A stretch of DNA of 64,000 nt from JBEEFP01 sp041166085. GTDB lineage: Bacteria > Actinomycetota > Acidimicrobiia > Acidimicrobiales > JAFATL01. Below, one piece after another: positions 43,664 through 52,199 of the stretch; within the stretch, counting starts at the first letter, position 1, and each line of letters starts with the position of its first letter. The notes beneath the pieces were generated by a model. That model was not told where the DNA came from. It did not search any database and saw nothing but the letters and a program-made list of their open reading frames with translations. The DNA lies in assembly GCA_041166085.1 (NCBI GenBank), contig JBEEFP010000074.1:6062-70061 (forward strand), written 5' to 3'. A program made the translations under genes and the position numbers.

Positions 43664-44602
43664 CTAGCTGGCGAGCAGCAGGTCCCGCGCGCCGCTGTCG
43701 GTGCACGGGTGGCGAAGCTTGCTGAGGGCCCGGGCCTCGATCTGCCGCACCCGCTCGGGGGACAGGTCGACGTGATCGGCCACCTCGTCGAAGGTGCGGG
43801 GCTCGCCGCGGTCGAGACCGAAGCGGAGCTTGAGCACCGTCTGCTCGCGCTCGTCGAGGGGGGACAGGAGCTTGGCGATCTCGTCCGGCAGCAGCAGGCC
43901 GACGACCTCCTCGAACGGAAGCGGCGCGCTGGCGTCGGCCAGCATGTCGCCCAGCTCGGTGTCGGAGTCGTCGCTCAGCTGCTCGCTCAGTGAGCGAACG
44001 TCGGAGCCGAATCGCAGCACCTCGGCCACCTGGTCCTCGGTCATGTCGACCTCGGCCGCCAGCTCGGCCAGCTCGGGCGTGCGCCCGAGCTCACCCTCGA
44101 GGCGGTCACGGGCCTTCTTGACCCGCATGACCTGATCGCCGGCGTGGACGGGCAGCCGGATGGTGCGGCCCGTGTTGGCGATGCCCCGCTGGATTGCCTG
44201 GCGGATCCACCAGGTCGCGTACGTGGAGAACTTGAAGCCCTTGCGCCACTCGAACTTCTCCACCGCGTGGATCAGCCCGAGGTTGCCCTCCTGGATGAGG
44301 TCGAGGAGGGGGAGTCCCGACGCCTGGTACTTCTTTGCGATCGAGACCACCAGCCGGAGGTTGGCGTTGATGAAGTGGCGGGTGGCCTCTTCACCGTCCA
44401 GGACGGCGGCCCGCAGCTTGCGCCGCTGGGTGGGGGTGAGCCGCCCACCGGCCGCCATATCGGCGCGGGCAGCTGCCCCGGCCTCGATGCGCTGGCTGAG
44501 GCGGATCTCGTCGTCCTTGGTCAGCAGGTCGTGCTGGCCGATCTCGTTGAGGTACAGCCGAACCAGGTCTTCCTCGGTGTCGGCTTCGTGACGAATACTC
44601 AA
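43664..44602 (-). CDS. Sigma-70 family RNA polymerase sigma factor (group 1/2, RpoD-like)
   Basis: 312-aa sigma factor with all DNA-binding regions but no long region 1.1. Region 1.2 DLVRLYLNEIGQHDLLT, region 2 NLRLVVSIAKKYQASGLPLLDLIQEGNLGLIHAVEKFEWRKGFKFSTYATWWIRQAIQR, region 3, then region 4 REQTVLKLRFGLDRGEPRTFDEVADHVDLSPERVRQIEARALSKLR. The -10 recognition helix matches that of housekeeping sigma, so it would read similar promoters. TTG start 44602 has AAGGGAG 8 bases upstream; an ATG at 44704 would add an unlike N-terminal tail. Probably an alternative (SigB/HrdD-like) factor. Confidence 0.9.
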   Translation of the reverse strand: MSIRHEADTEEDLVRLYLNEIGQHDLLTKDDEIRLSQRIEAGAAARADMAAGGRLTPTQRRKLRAAVLDGEEATRHFINANLRLVVSIAKKYQASGLPLLDLIQEGNLGLIHAVEKFEWRKGFKFSTYATWWIRQAIQRGIANTGRTIRLPVHAGDQVMRVKKARDRLEGELGRTPELAELAAEVDMTEDQVAEVLRFGSDVRSLSEQLSDDSDTELGDMLADASAPLPFEEVVGLLLPDEIAKLLSPLDEREQTVLKLRFGLDRGEPRTFDEVADHVDLSPERVRQIEARALSKLRHPCTDSGARDLLLAS

Positions 44603-44704
44603 AACAGTTCGCTCCCTTGGCCCGGGCGCGCCTGAGCCCGGACAGATGTACAGCGCCAGGAAACCCGATTTTGTTCCCTCTGGCTCAGAATTGCCAGCCA
44701 GCAC

Positions 44705-44710
44705 TAGAAA
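44705..44710 (+). promoter_or_regulatory. -10 element, leaderless (acyl-CoA dehydrogenase)
   Basis: TAGAAA ends 8 bases before ATG 44719. The ATG at 44713 would be only 2 bases away, so 44719 is the more credible start. Confidence 0.45.
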
Positions 44711-44718
44711 TCATGCGT

Positions 44719-45912
44719 ATGAGCACCACCAGTGTGGACGATCTGGTCACCCAGCGGGTGGACCTTCTCCTGGCGGAACACCCCCCGAAGGAGACGCCTC
44801 CCCAGACGTTCTGGGCCGCCCAGTATGACCTGGGCCTCGCCTGGGTGTATTTCCCAGAAGGAAAGGGCGGCCTCGGGGCCAGCCCCAACCTCCAGGGCCT
44901 GGTGGACGAGCGATTGCGGGCCGCGGGGGCGCCGAGCAACTTCGGGCGCAACCCCATCGGGCTGGGGATGGGAGCCCCGGTCGTTCTCACCCACGGCAGC
45001 GAGGCCCAGCACGAGCGCTACCTGCGCCCGCTGTTCACGTGCGAGGAGATCTGGTGCCAGCTCTTCTCCGAGCCGGGCGCCGGCTCCGATGTGGCCAGCC
45101 TGTCGACGATGGCGGTGCGAGATGGCGACGAGTGGGTGATCAACGGCCAGAAGGTGTGGACCACGCTCGCCCACCTGTCGAGCTTCGGCATGCTCGTGTC
45201 GCGCACCGATCCCGACCAGCCCAAGCACAAGGGGCTCACCTACTTCGTCGTCGACATGCACGCACCAGGTGTCGAGGTGCGTCCGCTGCGACAGATGACG
45301 GGGGAGGCGGAGTTCAACGAGGTGTACTTCACCGACGTCCGCATCCCCGACGCCGAGCGGCTCGGTGAAGTGGGCGAGGGGTGGCGGGTGACGATGACCA
45401 CGCTCATGAACGAGCGCGTCGCCCTCGGTGGCGGCAGCGGTGTCGCACCGCGCGGGTCAGGAGCCATCGGCGAGGCCGTCCGTCTGTGGAAGCAGCGGGC
45501 GGACAAGAACCCGGTGCTGCGCGACCGGCTCATGGCTCTGTGGGTCGAGTCCGAGTGCGCGCGGCTCACCAACATGCGCGCGGCCCAGACGCGCCAGGCC
45601 GGCGTCCCGGGGCCCGAGGGGTCGACGGGCAAGCTGCACGGCGCGGAGCTCAACAAGAAGATCTACGAGCTGTGCATCGACATCATGGGGCCGGCCGGCC
45701 AGCTCTACTCGAGCTACGAGATGGTCCGCCCCGACGGGTTGGTGATGATGAGCGACGACGTCACCAAGTCGTTCCTGCGCTCCCGCGCCAACTCCATCGA
45801 AGGCGGCACGTCGGAGGTCATGCGCAACATCCTGGGCGAGCGGGTGCTCGGCCTCCCCGGCGACGTCCGCGTCGACAAGGAGCTGCCCTGGCGTGAGGTC
45901 CCGCGCAACTGA
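44719..45912 (+). CDS. Acyl-CoA dehydrogenase
   Basis: FAD-dependent acyl-CoA dehydrogenase, 397 aa. WCQLFSEPGAGSDVASLSTMAVRDGDEWVINGQKVWTTLA (flavin and substrate contact), FTDVRIPDAERLGEVGEGWRVTMTTLMNER, and the C-terminal SRANSIEGGTSEVMRNILGERVLGLPGD. The catalytic base of classical short-chain enzymes (Glu near the C terminus) aligns with the IEGGTSE stretch. Long N-terminal part resembles the FadE-type enzymes of steroid and branched-chain degradation, but chain length preference cannot be read. Converges on an LLM monooxygenase, with a long hairpin between. Confidence 0.93.
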   Translation: MSTTSVDDLVTQRVDLLLAEHPPKETPPQTFWAAQYDLGLAWVYFPEGKGGLGASPNLQGLVDERLRAAGAPSNFGRNPIGLGMGAPVVLTHGSEAQHERYLRPLFTCEEIWCQLFSEPGAGSDVASLSTMAVRDGDEWVINGQKVWTTLAHLSSFGMLVSRTDPDQPKHKGLTYFVVDMHAPGVEVRPLRQMTGEAEFNEVYFTDVRIPDAERLGEVGEGWRVTMTTLMNERVALGGGSGVAPRGSGAIGEAVRLWKQRADKNPVLRDRLMALWVESECARLTNMRAAQTRQAGVPGPEGSTGKLHGAELNKKIYELCIDIMGPAGQLYSSYEMVRPDGLVMMSDDVTKSFLRSRANSIEGGTSEVMRNILGERVLGLPGDVRVDKELPWREVPRN

Positions 45913-45922
45913 TCTCCCCTTT

Positions 45923-45974
45923 GCGAACTCGCCCGGTTTGGACTGCTGGAGCAGACCAAACCAGGCGAGTTCGC
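45923..45974. terminator. Long bidirectional hairpin between convergent genes
   Basis: 19-bp arms (45923-45941 and 45956-45974, beginning GCGAACTCGCC) with one mismatch, plus an inner CTGC-TGGA-GCAG mini-stem. Located between the acyl-CoA dehydrogenase and LLM gene ends. The mismatch is a G-U pair in the minus-strand RNA only. Confidence 0.65.
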
Positions 45975-45987
45975 TTGGGGTGTGGGG

Positions 45988-47238
45988 TCAGATGGCGGGG
46001 ACGGCGTTGATCACGTAGTCCCGCGGGGGGTCGCGCGGCGGCGGCCTGCGTTCCAGCGCCCTCGCCATCGCGGGACCGAGGCACTCGAGCTTCTGAGCCT
46101 CGCGCTCGGGCTCTCCGGCATGGAACTCCGGCATCACCTCGCGGGCGAACAGCTCCATGGACTCGCAGATGTGGGCGTGCTGGTTCCGGCCCGCCTGGGA
46201 CACGAAGATGACCTGGTCGACGCCCGCGTCGGCGTAGCGCTGCAGCAACGCGCGCACCTGGTCGGGCGTGCCGATGGCGCCGCGCAACGACCCGAGCCCG
46301 CCCTTCTCGATCATGGCGGCCAGCGATTCGCCCGTCTGCGCGGCAACGCCGCGGTCGAAGCCGTACTCCGAGCGCTTCTCCTGGAACTCGTCCCAGACGT
46401 TGGTGATGCCGGGGCGGTGCTGGCCGATGGCGTAGTGGTGGATGAGCGAGTAGCCGAAGAAGTGGCCGCCGTCGAGGCCGCGCTCGATGGCGGTCTCCTC
46501 GTCGGCATGGCACATGAACGGCATGACCACCGCCAGGTTGGGGTTCACTGCGAACCCCGCGGGCACGCACTCGTCGGACTGCAGGGTCGCGTAGTAGTCG
46601 TCGACCCAGACCTTGGCCTCGTCGGGTTCGACGAAGCTGAACGACAGCGCGCCGAGGCCGCGTTGCGCGGCCAGGTGGATGGTGTCGCGCCGGCTGCACG
46701 CCACCCACATGGGCGGGTGCGGCCGTTGTCTTGGTTTCGGCAAGACGTTGCGCGGCGGCATCTGCAGCCACTTGCCGTCGGCGCCGGCGAACGGTTCCTC
46801 GACGAACATGCGCGACACGGCTTCGACCGCCTCGGTCCACTGCTCGCGCTTGTCCTCCCGCGCGATGCCGAAGCCACCCAGCTCGTTCTCCGAGGACGAC
46901 TCGCCCGTGCCGAACTCGACGCGCCCGTTGGACAGGAGGTCGAGGGTCGCGATCCGCTCGGCCACCCGCGCGGTGTGATTGAAATTGAACGGCAGCTGCA
47001 CGATCCCGTGTCCCAGGCGGATGCGCGAGGTGCGCTGGGACGCGGCGGCCAGGAAGACCTCGGGCGCGGAGGAGTGCGAGTACTCCTCGAGGAAGTGGTG
47101 CTCGACCTCCCACACCGCGTCGTAGCCCAGCGCGTCCATCAGTTCGATCTGATCGAGGGCATCCTGCAGCAGCTGGAACTCGCTGTCGGGACCCCATGGA
47201 CGGGGGAGCTGGTGCTCGTAGAAGAACCCGAACTTCAC
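45988..47238 (-). CDS. LLM-class flavin-dependent monooxygenase
   Basis: 416-aa luciferase-like oxygenase, longer than the other two in the window. Features: MKFGFFYEHQLPRPW, YDAVWEVEHHFLEEYSHSSAPEVFLAAASQRTSRIRLGHGIVQLPF, VAERIATLDLLSNGRVEFGTGESSSENELGGFGI and GTPDQVRALLQRYADAGVDQVIFVSQAG. FMNH2/alkanal- or limonene-type oxygenases share this layout. C-terminal Arg/Pro-rich tail. GTG start at 47238 fits the TAACTT box 6 bases upstream. Divergent from furA. Confidence 0.9.
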   Translation of the reverse strand: MKFGFFYEHQLPRPWGPDSEFQLLQDALDQIELMDALGYDAVWEVEHHFLEEYSHSSAPEVFLAAASQRTSRIRLGHGIVQLPFNFNHTARVAERIATLDLLSNGRVEFGTGESSSENELGGFGIAREDKREQWTEAVEAVSRMFVEEPFAGADGKWLQMPPRNVLPKPRQRPHPPMWVACSRRDTIHLAAQRGLGALSFSFVEPDEAKVWVDDYYATLQSDECVPAGFAVNPNLAVVMPFMCHADEETAIERGLDGGHFFGYSLIHHYAIGQHRPGITNVWDEFQEKRSEYGFDRGVAAQTGESLAAMIEKGGLGSLRGAIGTPDQVRALLQRYADAGVDQVIFVSQAGRNQHAHICESMELFAREVMPEFHAGEPEREAQKLECLGPAMARALERRPPPRDPPRDYVINAVPAI

Positions 47239-47244
47239 TGCGGC

Positions 47245-47250
47245 AAGTTA
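47245..47250 (-). promoter_or_regulatory. -10 element, leaderless (LLM monooxygenase)
   Basis: Minus-strand TAACTT ends 6 bases before the GTG at 47238. Confidence 0.45.
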
Positions 47251-47272
47251 ACGCCGGCCCCGGATCCCGGGC

Positions 47273-47307
47273 CCAAATTTGGACTCAGTCCAGGAGTGAG
47301 CTAGAAC
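47273..47307 (+). promoter_or_regulatory. furA-katG promoter with two overlapping palindromes
   Basis: -35 TTGGAC (47279-47284), 17-base spacer, -10 TAGAAC (47302-47307). CCAAATTTGG (47273-47282) and GGACT-C-AGTCC (47281-47291) overlap the -35 box and are candidate autorepressor sites for FurA. Confidence 0.6.
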
Positions 47308-47344
47308 GGCCGCCATAGCCCTGGACCCATCCGTCGACGCTGCC

Positions 47345-47791
47345 GTGGCCCTCCGCGCGTGTGGCCTGCACGCGACGACCCAGCGTCTGGCCGTGCTGCG
47401 GGCGGTGTCCGATCGGCCCCACAGCACGGCGGACGACATCGACACGCTTGTGCGGGCCGACCTCGGCGCCGTCTCGCGCCAGGCGGTGTACGACGCCCTC
47501 GGAGCGCTCACGGACAACGGTCTCCTGCGCCGAATCCAGCCGGCCCGGTCCCCCGCGCGCTACGAGGACCGCGTCGCCGACAACCACCACCACCTCATCT
47601 GCCGGACCTGTCGCCGCATGGTCGACGTCGATTGCGCGGTTGGCTACACCCCGTGCCTGACGGCCGCCGACGACGAGGGCTACGAGATCGACGAGGCCGA
47701 GGTCATCTACTGGGGCCGGTGTCCCAGCTGTGTCGCAGCAACTAGCAATGAGAACGAACAAGCGAAACCGAGAAAGGATCGCCGTGCCTGA
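47345..47791 (+). CDS. furA: FurA, Fur-family repressor of katG
   Basis: 148-aa metal-dependent repressor. The winged helix (VSRQAVYDALGALTDNGLLRRIQP) and the dimerisation part (YEDRVADNHHHLICRTCRRMVDVDCAVGYTPCL, EAEVIYWGRCPSC) closely match mycobacterial FurA in wording and order. Structural metal Cys pairs CRTC and CPSC, and the HHH motif are present. The GTG at 47345 leaves the N terminus about 10 residues short: the homologous part begins further up, in frame, at an ATA codon (47315) 7 bases past the -10 box. Overlaps katG by 8 bases, so both are translated from one mRNA. Confidence 0.93.
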   Translation: MALRACGLHATTQRLAVLRAVSDRPHSTADDIDTLVRADLGAVSRQAVYDALGALTDNGLLRRIQPARSPARYEDRVADNHHHLICRTCRRMVDVDCAVGYTPCLTAADDEGYEIDEAEVIYWGRCPSCVAATSNENEQAKPRKDRRA

Positions 47792-49946
47792 CCGCAGCGA
47801 GAGCGAGAACCCAGCAATCGAAGCACCGGAGCCGAAGCCGCATCGGCCCAGGTCGAACCAGGATTGGTGGCCGAATCAGCTGGACCTGTCGGTTCTCCAT
47901 CAGCACTCGACCAAGTCCGATCCGATGGACGAGGACTTCGACTACGCCGAAGCGTTCAAGTCCCTCGACCTCGACGGGCTGAAGCGCGACGTCATCGAGG
48001 TGATGACGACCTCGCAGGAGTGGTGGCCGGCCGACTACGGCCACTACGGGCCGCTCTTCATCCGGCTGACGTGGCACGCGGCTGGCACATACCGGATCCA
48101 CGACGGCCGCGGCGGTGCAGGCGACGGCGCCCAGCGCTTTGCTCCCCTCAACAGCTGGCCCGACAACGCCAACCTCGACAAGGCCCGCCGATTGCTCTGG
48201 CCCGTCAAGCAGAAGTACGGCCGGAGTCTGTCCTGGGCCGACCTGCTCGTCTACGCCGGCAACGCCGCCCTCGAGTCGATGGGGTTCAAGACGTTCGGCT
48301 TCGCCTTCGGGCGACGCGACGTCTGGGAGCCGGAGGAGGTCTTCTGGGGGCCCGAGGACACGTGGCTCGGCGACGAGCGCTACAGCGGCGAGCGCGACCT
48401 CGGCGAACCGTTCGGCGCCGTGCAGATGGGCCTCATCTACGTCAACCCGGAGGGGCCGAACGGCAACCCCGATCCGCTCGCCTCGGCCAGGGACATCCGG
48501 GAGACCTTCCGTCGCATGGCGATGAACGACGAGGAGACGGTCGCCCTCATCGTCGGTGGCCACACCTTCGGCAAGTGCCACGGTGCCGGCGACCCCGACC
48601 TGGTCGGCCCTGAGCCCGAGGGCTGTCCCGTCGAGCATCAGGGGATCGGGTGGAAGAGCTCGTACGGTACCGGCAAGGGCGACGACGCGATCACCAGCGG
48701 TCTCGAGGGGCCGTGGACGAATGCGCCGACGACATGGGACAACGGGTTCCTCGACAACCTGTTCAACTACGACTGGGAACTCACGACGAGCCCCGCCGGT
48801 GCCAAGCAGTGGACGCCGACGAACCCCGAGGCGCAGCGCACCGTTCCCGGCGCTCATGACGCGTCGAAGCGGGTCGCGCCGATCATGCTGACGAGCGATC
48901 TCGGGCTCAAGATGGACCCGATCTACGCGCCCATCGCCAAGCGCTTCCACGAGAACCCCGATCAGCTCGCCGACGCGTTCGCCAAGGCCTGGTACAAGCT
49001 GCTGCACCGCGACATGGGCCCCGTCTCGCGCTTCCTCGGCCCGTGGGTTCCCGAGCCGCAGTTGTGGCAGGACCCGGTCCCCGCCGTCGACCACCAGCTG
49101 ATCGGGGCCGACGACATCGCCGCTCTCAAGGCCAAGCTCCTCGCGTCAGGGTTGTCCGTCTCCCAGCTGGTCACCACCGCGTGGGCGTCGGCGGCCAGCT
49201 TCCGCGACACCGACAAGCGGGGTGGCGCCAACGGGGCGCGCATTCGTCTCGCGCCGCAGAAGGACTGGGAGTCCAACAACCCGGCCGAGCTGGCCAAGGT
49301 GCTCCAGACCCTCGAACAGGTGCAGCAGGAGTTCAACAGCGGCGGGAAGCAGGTCTCGCTGGCTGACCTGATCGTCCTGGGCGGTTGCGCGGCGGTCGAG
49401 CAGGCCGCGAAGGCGGCCGGCCACGACGTCACGGTGCCCTTCGAGCCGGGGCGCACCGACGCTTCGCAGGAGCAGACCGACACCGAGGCGTTCGAGGTGC
49501 TCGAACCGATCGCCGACGGCTTCCGCAACTACGCGCGCTCGGGGGACAAGGTGCCGGCGGAGACACGGCTGCTGGACAAGGCCAACCTGCTGTCGCTGAC
49601 CGCTCCCGAGATGACGGTGCTCGTCGGCGGCATGCGTGCCTTGAACGCCAACGTCGGGGCGAGCGCGCACGGCGTCCTCACTGACCGACCGGAGACGCTG
49701 ACCAACGACTTCTTCACCAACCTGCTCGACAGCACCACCGAGTGGAAGCCGTCCGCGTCGTCGGAGAACGTGTACGAGGGTGGCGGACGGACCGCCACGG
49801 CCGCCGACCTCGTCTTCGGCTCGCACTCGCAGCTCCGTGCGTACGCGGAGGTGTACGCGAGCAGCGACGGCGAGGAGAAGTTCGTTCGGGACTTCGTGGC
49901 CGCGTGGGACAAGGTCATGAACCTCGATCGCTTCGACCTGGACTGA
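47784..49946 (+). CDS. katG: Bifunctional catalase-peroxidase KatG
   Basis: Haem peroxidase that detoxifies H2O2, 720 aa, two peroxidase-like domains. Distal residues Arg94, Trp97, His98 (LFIRLTWHAAGTYR); proximal His260 (IVGGHTFGK). The Met-Tyr-Trp covalent adduct residues Trp97, Tyr219 (MGLIYVNPEGP) and Met245 (FRRMAMNDE) are all there, so catalase activity is expected. The C-terminal half is the haemless duplicate. GTG 47784 has GAAAGGA 7 bases upstream. Co-transcribed with furA; the operon is likely derepressed by peroxide. Confidence 0.98.
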   Translation: MPDRSESENPAIEAPEPKPHRPRSNQDWWPNQLDLSVLHQHSTKSDPMDEDFDYAEAFKSLDLDGLKRDVIEVMTTSQEWWPADYGHYGPLFIRLTWHAAGTYRIHDGRGGAGDGAQRFAPLNSWPDNANLDKARRLLWPVKQKYGRSLSWADLLVYAGNAALESMGFKTFGFAFGRRDVWEPEEVFWGPEDTWLGDERYSGERDLGEPFGAVQMGLIYVNPEGPNGNPDPLASARDIRETFRRMAMNDEETVALIVGGHTFGKCHGAGDPDLVGPEPEGCPVEHQGIGWKSSYGTGKGDDAITSGLEGPWTNAPTTWDNGFLDNLFNYDWELTTSPAGAKQWTPTNPEAQRTVPGAHDASKRVAPIMLTSDLGLKMDPIYAPIAKRFHENPDQLADAFAKAWYKLLHRDMGPVSRFLGPWVPEPQLWQDPVPAVDHQLIGADDIAALKAKLLASGLSVSQLVTTAWASAASFRDTDKRGGANGARIRLAPQKDWESNNPAELAKVLQTLEQVQQEFNSGGKQVSLADLIVLGGCAAVEQAAKAAGHDVTVPFEPGRTDASQEQTDTEAFEVLEPIADGFRNYARSGDKVPAETRLLDKANLLSLTAPEMTVLVGGMRALNANVGASAHGVLTDRPETLTNDFFTNLLDSTTEWKPSASSENVYEGGGRTATAADLVFGSHSQLRAYAEVYASSDGEEKFVRDFVAAWDKVMNLDRFDLD

Positions 49947-49948
49947 TA

Positions 49949-50005
49949 CTGCGTCTCTCGAGGAACTTGGGTACCGATTCGGTACCCGAGTTCCTCGAGA
50001 CGCAG
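49949..50005. repeat. Palindrome family member 2, hairpin after katG
   Basis: Stem with arms starting CTGCGTCT at 49949 and ending 50005, core GGTACCG-ATT-CGGTACC. The left arm carries an extra CT and one T/C difference. Sits between the convergent ends of katG and an alpha/beta hydrolase, 2 bases after the katG stop. Confidence 0.85.
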
Positions 50006-50009
50006 AAAT

Positions 50010-50936
50010 TCAGGCTCGAGCCAAGGTCTTCGTCAGGAAGCGCTCGATGGCGTCGGTGATCGCCTCGGGCTCCTCGATGGGAAGGCAGTGGGTGGCGTCG
50101 GCGAACTCGACGAGCTCGCTGTCCGGGAGCACCTCGTGCATGTGGCGTTGCACCGCGGGCGGGGTGAAGTGGTCCTTGCCCGCGACGAGGTTCAGCACCG
50201 GCACGCGGACGTCAGGCAACAGGTCGGCGGCCGAGTGGCGCCGCATCCCGTCGATGGCCTTGAACAGGATCACCGGATCGCGGGTCGACAGGTGGGTGAT
50301 GTACGGCGCCAGTAGCTCGGCCGTCACCTTGGGACCGGCCGCACCGAGGGCTTGGGCCGCCTTCAACCCGAACTTGGCGTTGTTGCCGATGCGCCACCAC
50401 GCAGCGGTCAGCGCGCCGGGGATGGCGGTCACTGCGAAGCGGCCCAGCGGGAAGAGGTGGTTCCAGAAGCCGCGACCGAAGAACGTGTTGAGCGGGTTCT
50501 CGTACGGGCCGGCGATGGCGACGAGGCCCGCGGTCATGTCGGGCGCCTGGCGGTACGCCTCGAGAATGGTCTGCACGCCCATGGAGTGGCCGACGAACAC
50601 CGCCCGCTCCACGCCCTCGTGCCGCGCCACCTCGATGAGGTCGAGGGCCATGCGGTCGACGCTCATGTCCTCGTCGGTGATGTTGCGGGCCTTGAACCCG
50701 GGCGCCCGCGGCAGCCCCGATTCACCGTGGCCGCGGGTGTCCGGGAGGATCACACGGTGGCCGCGCTCGACCAGATCGGGCACGAGGGTGATCCAGTAGG
50801 CGTCGCTGCAGGACCACCCGTTGGCCAGCACGATGGTCGGCCCGTCGCCCTCACCCCGCACCGTGTAGCGGATGGGCGTCCCGTCGGAGACACCCAACTC
50901 ACGGTCCTTCTCGAACAGTGCGTAGTCGGCGGACAT
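50010..50936 (-). CDS. Alpha/beta-fold hydrolase
   Basis: 308-aa hydrolase with ANGWSCSDAYW (oxyanion region), PDTRGHGES, nucleophile elbow FVGHSMGVQ, acid in LVAGKDHFTPP and His in FADATHCLPIEEPE. Resembles haloperoxidase or ester/epoxide-type enzymes; the substrate is open. I chose ATG 50936; an upstream in-frame ATG at 50960 would put the start before the likely promoter region (GAGACT 7 bases upstream). It is the next gene after an amidohydrolase on the same strand, separated by a family palindrome. Confidence 0.88.
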   Translation of the reverse strand: MSADYALFEKDRELGVSDGTPIRYTVRGEGDGPTIVLANGWSCSDAYWITLVPDLVERGHRVILPDTRGHGESGLPRAPGFKARNITDEDMSVDRMALDLIEVARHEGVERAVFVGHSMGVQTILEAYRQAPDMTAGLVAIAGPYENPLNTFFGRGFWNHLFPLGRFAVTAIPGALTAAWWRIGNNAKFGLKAAQALGAAGPKVTAELLAPYITHLSTRDPVILFKAIDGMRRHSAADLLPDVRVPVLNLVAGKDHFTPPAVQRHMHEVLPDSELVEFADATHCLPIEEPEAITDAIERFLTKTLARA

Positions 50937-50972
50937 AACGGACAGTCTCGCACACCCCACCCCAACCCTGGC

Positions 50973-51021
50973 CGTCTCGAGGAAGTGGGGTACCTCATCG
51001 GTACCCCACTTCCACGAGACG
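50973..51021. repeat. Palindrome family member 3, hairpin after the amidohydrolase
   Basis: 22-bp arms (50973-50994 and 51000-51021) with one A/T mismatch, loop TCATC, core GGGGTACC/GGTACCCC. Left arm begins CGTCTCGAGGAAG. Lies 8 bases beyond the stop of the minus-strand amidohydrolase. Confidence 0.85.
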
Positions 51022-51028
51022 TGGGGTT

Positions 51029-52192
51029 TCAGGCCGTGACCAGGGCTGCGCCCATGAGGTCGACGAAGTTGTCGCAGTAGAACTTCTGGAGACGGGGCTC
51101 GTCGATGCCGGCCAGGCTGCGCTCGAAGCGGCCGAGGGGATTGCGGCCACCCTCGACGTGCGGGTAGTCGGAGCTGAACATGCAGACGTCGGGGCCGGTC
51201 TGCTCGACGATCCAGCCCGCGTCTTCGCTCGGGTAGGGCGTGATGCGGACCTGGCGCTGGACGTACTCACTCGGCTTGAGGTCGAGCCGCTGGAGGCGCT
51301 CCTCGTTCTTGCGGAACGCGTCGGCGGCGGAGTCGAGCATGCGCATCCACCCGGGCGCCCACGAGCCGCCCTGCTCGATGACGCCGAACTTCAGCCGTGG
51401 GTAGCGATCGAGGATGCCGTCGAGGACGAGCGCAGTGAGGCTCTGCATGGGTGGGTACGGGATCGACATGTAGTCGACCGAGCGGAAGTTCTCGTCGCCG
51501 CCGTGGAAGTCGGGGATCTTGGGCATCCCGTTCTCGAAGTACATGGGATCGAGCAGCTGCCCGCCACCGCCGACGTGGTAGATGATCGGCAGCCCCGCGT
51601 CCTGGGCTTGGTCCCACACCGGGAACAGTCCGGTGTGGCTAGGGGAGTGGTTGCGCGGACAGGCGGACGGGATCATCAACGCCTTGCAGCCGGCCTCGAT
51701 GGCCTCGGCCGTGAACGCGGCACTGCGCTCGAAGTCGGCGAGCGGGACGTAGCCCACCGGCAGCAGGCGCGGGTCGACCGCGCAGAAGTCGACGATGGCA
51801 CGGTTGTGTGCGCGCGCCAGTCCGTACGCGAAGTCGAGGTCGTCGACGTCTCGCTCCGCTCGCAACAACATGCCGTTCATGAACGTGTGGAACACGAGCT
51901 GCGACTCGAACCCGAGCAGGTCGAGGGCGCGCGGGCGGTCGTCCTTGAGGAACGAGCCGGTCGCCTTCCAGTTCTTGCGCAGCCAGATCTCGGCCTCGTC
52001 GGCGGCGCGAAAGTCGGGGTCGCGATGCTGACGGCGCAGCTCCTCGATGAAGGACTCCTCGCCCGGCTTGACGCTGGCGACGAACAACGGCTTCATGCGC
52101 GCCCGGACGGAGGGCTCAGCCCACGGCTCGAGCCAGTCCGGCGTCTCCATCACATGGGAATCCGCGTCGTGGATCGTGCGACTGTGGGACAT
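51029..52192 (-). CDS. Amidohydrolase family 2 metal-dependent hydrolase/decarboxylase
   Basis: 387-aa TIM-barrel protein of the ACMSD/amidohydrolase-2 type. Metal motif at the N terminus is modified to DADSHVMETPD (usual DxHxH reads D-S-H-V-M), while central His (IIYHVGGGG) and the terminal Asp in MFSSDYPHVEGGRNPLGRFE are kept. This DSHVxE variant is common in actinobacterial paralogues of unclear substrate, often near LLM enzymes and P450s. Leaderless-type start at ATG 52192. Decarboxylase, hydrolase or lactonase action is possible. Confidence 0.87.
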   Translation of the reverse strand: MSHSRTIHDADSHVMETPDWLEPWAEPSVRARMKPLFVASVKPGEESFIEELRRQHRDPDFRAADEAEIWLRKNWKATGSFLKDDRPRALDLLGFESQLVFHTFMNGMLLRAERDVDDLDFAYGLARAHNRAIVDFCAVDPRLLPVGYVPLADFERSAAFTAEAIEAGCKALMIPSACPRNHSPSHTGLFPVWDQAQDAGLPIIYHVGGGGQLLDPMYFENGMPKIPDFHGGDENFRSVDYMSIPYPPMQSLTALVLDGILDRYPRLKFGVIEQGGSWAPGWMRMLDSAADAFRKNEERLQRLDLKPSEYVQRQVRITPYPSEDAGWIVEQTGPDVCMFSSDYPHVEGGRNPLGRFERSLAGIDEPRLQKFYCDNFVDLMGAALVTA

Positions 52193-52199
52193 GCCCCGA

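Noticed and set aside
42345..51021. Palindromes considered as CRISPR repeats or IS ends
   Set aside because: They are not evenly spaced, no spacers or cas genes lie nearby, and no transposase or target-site duplication is seen.
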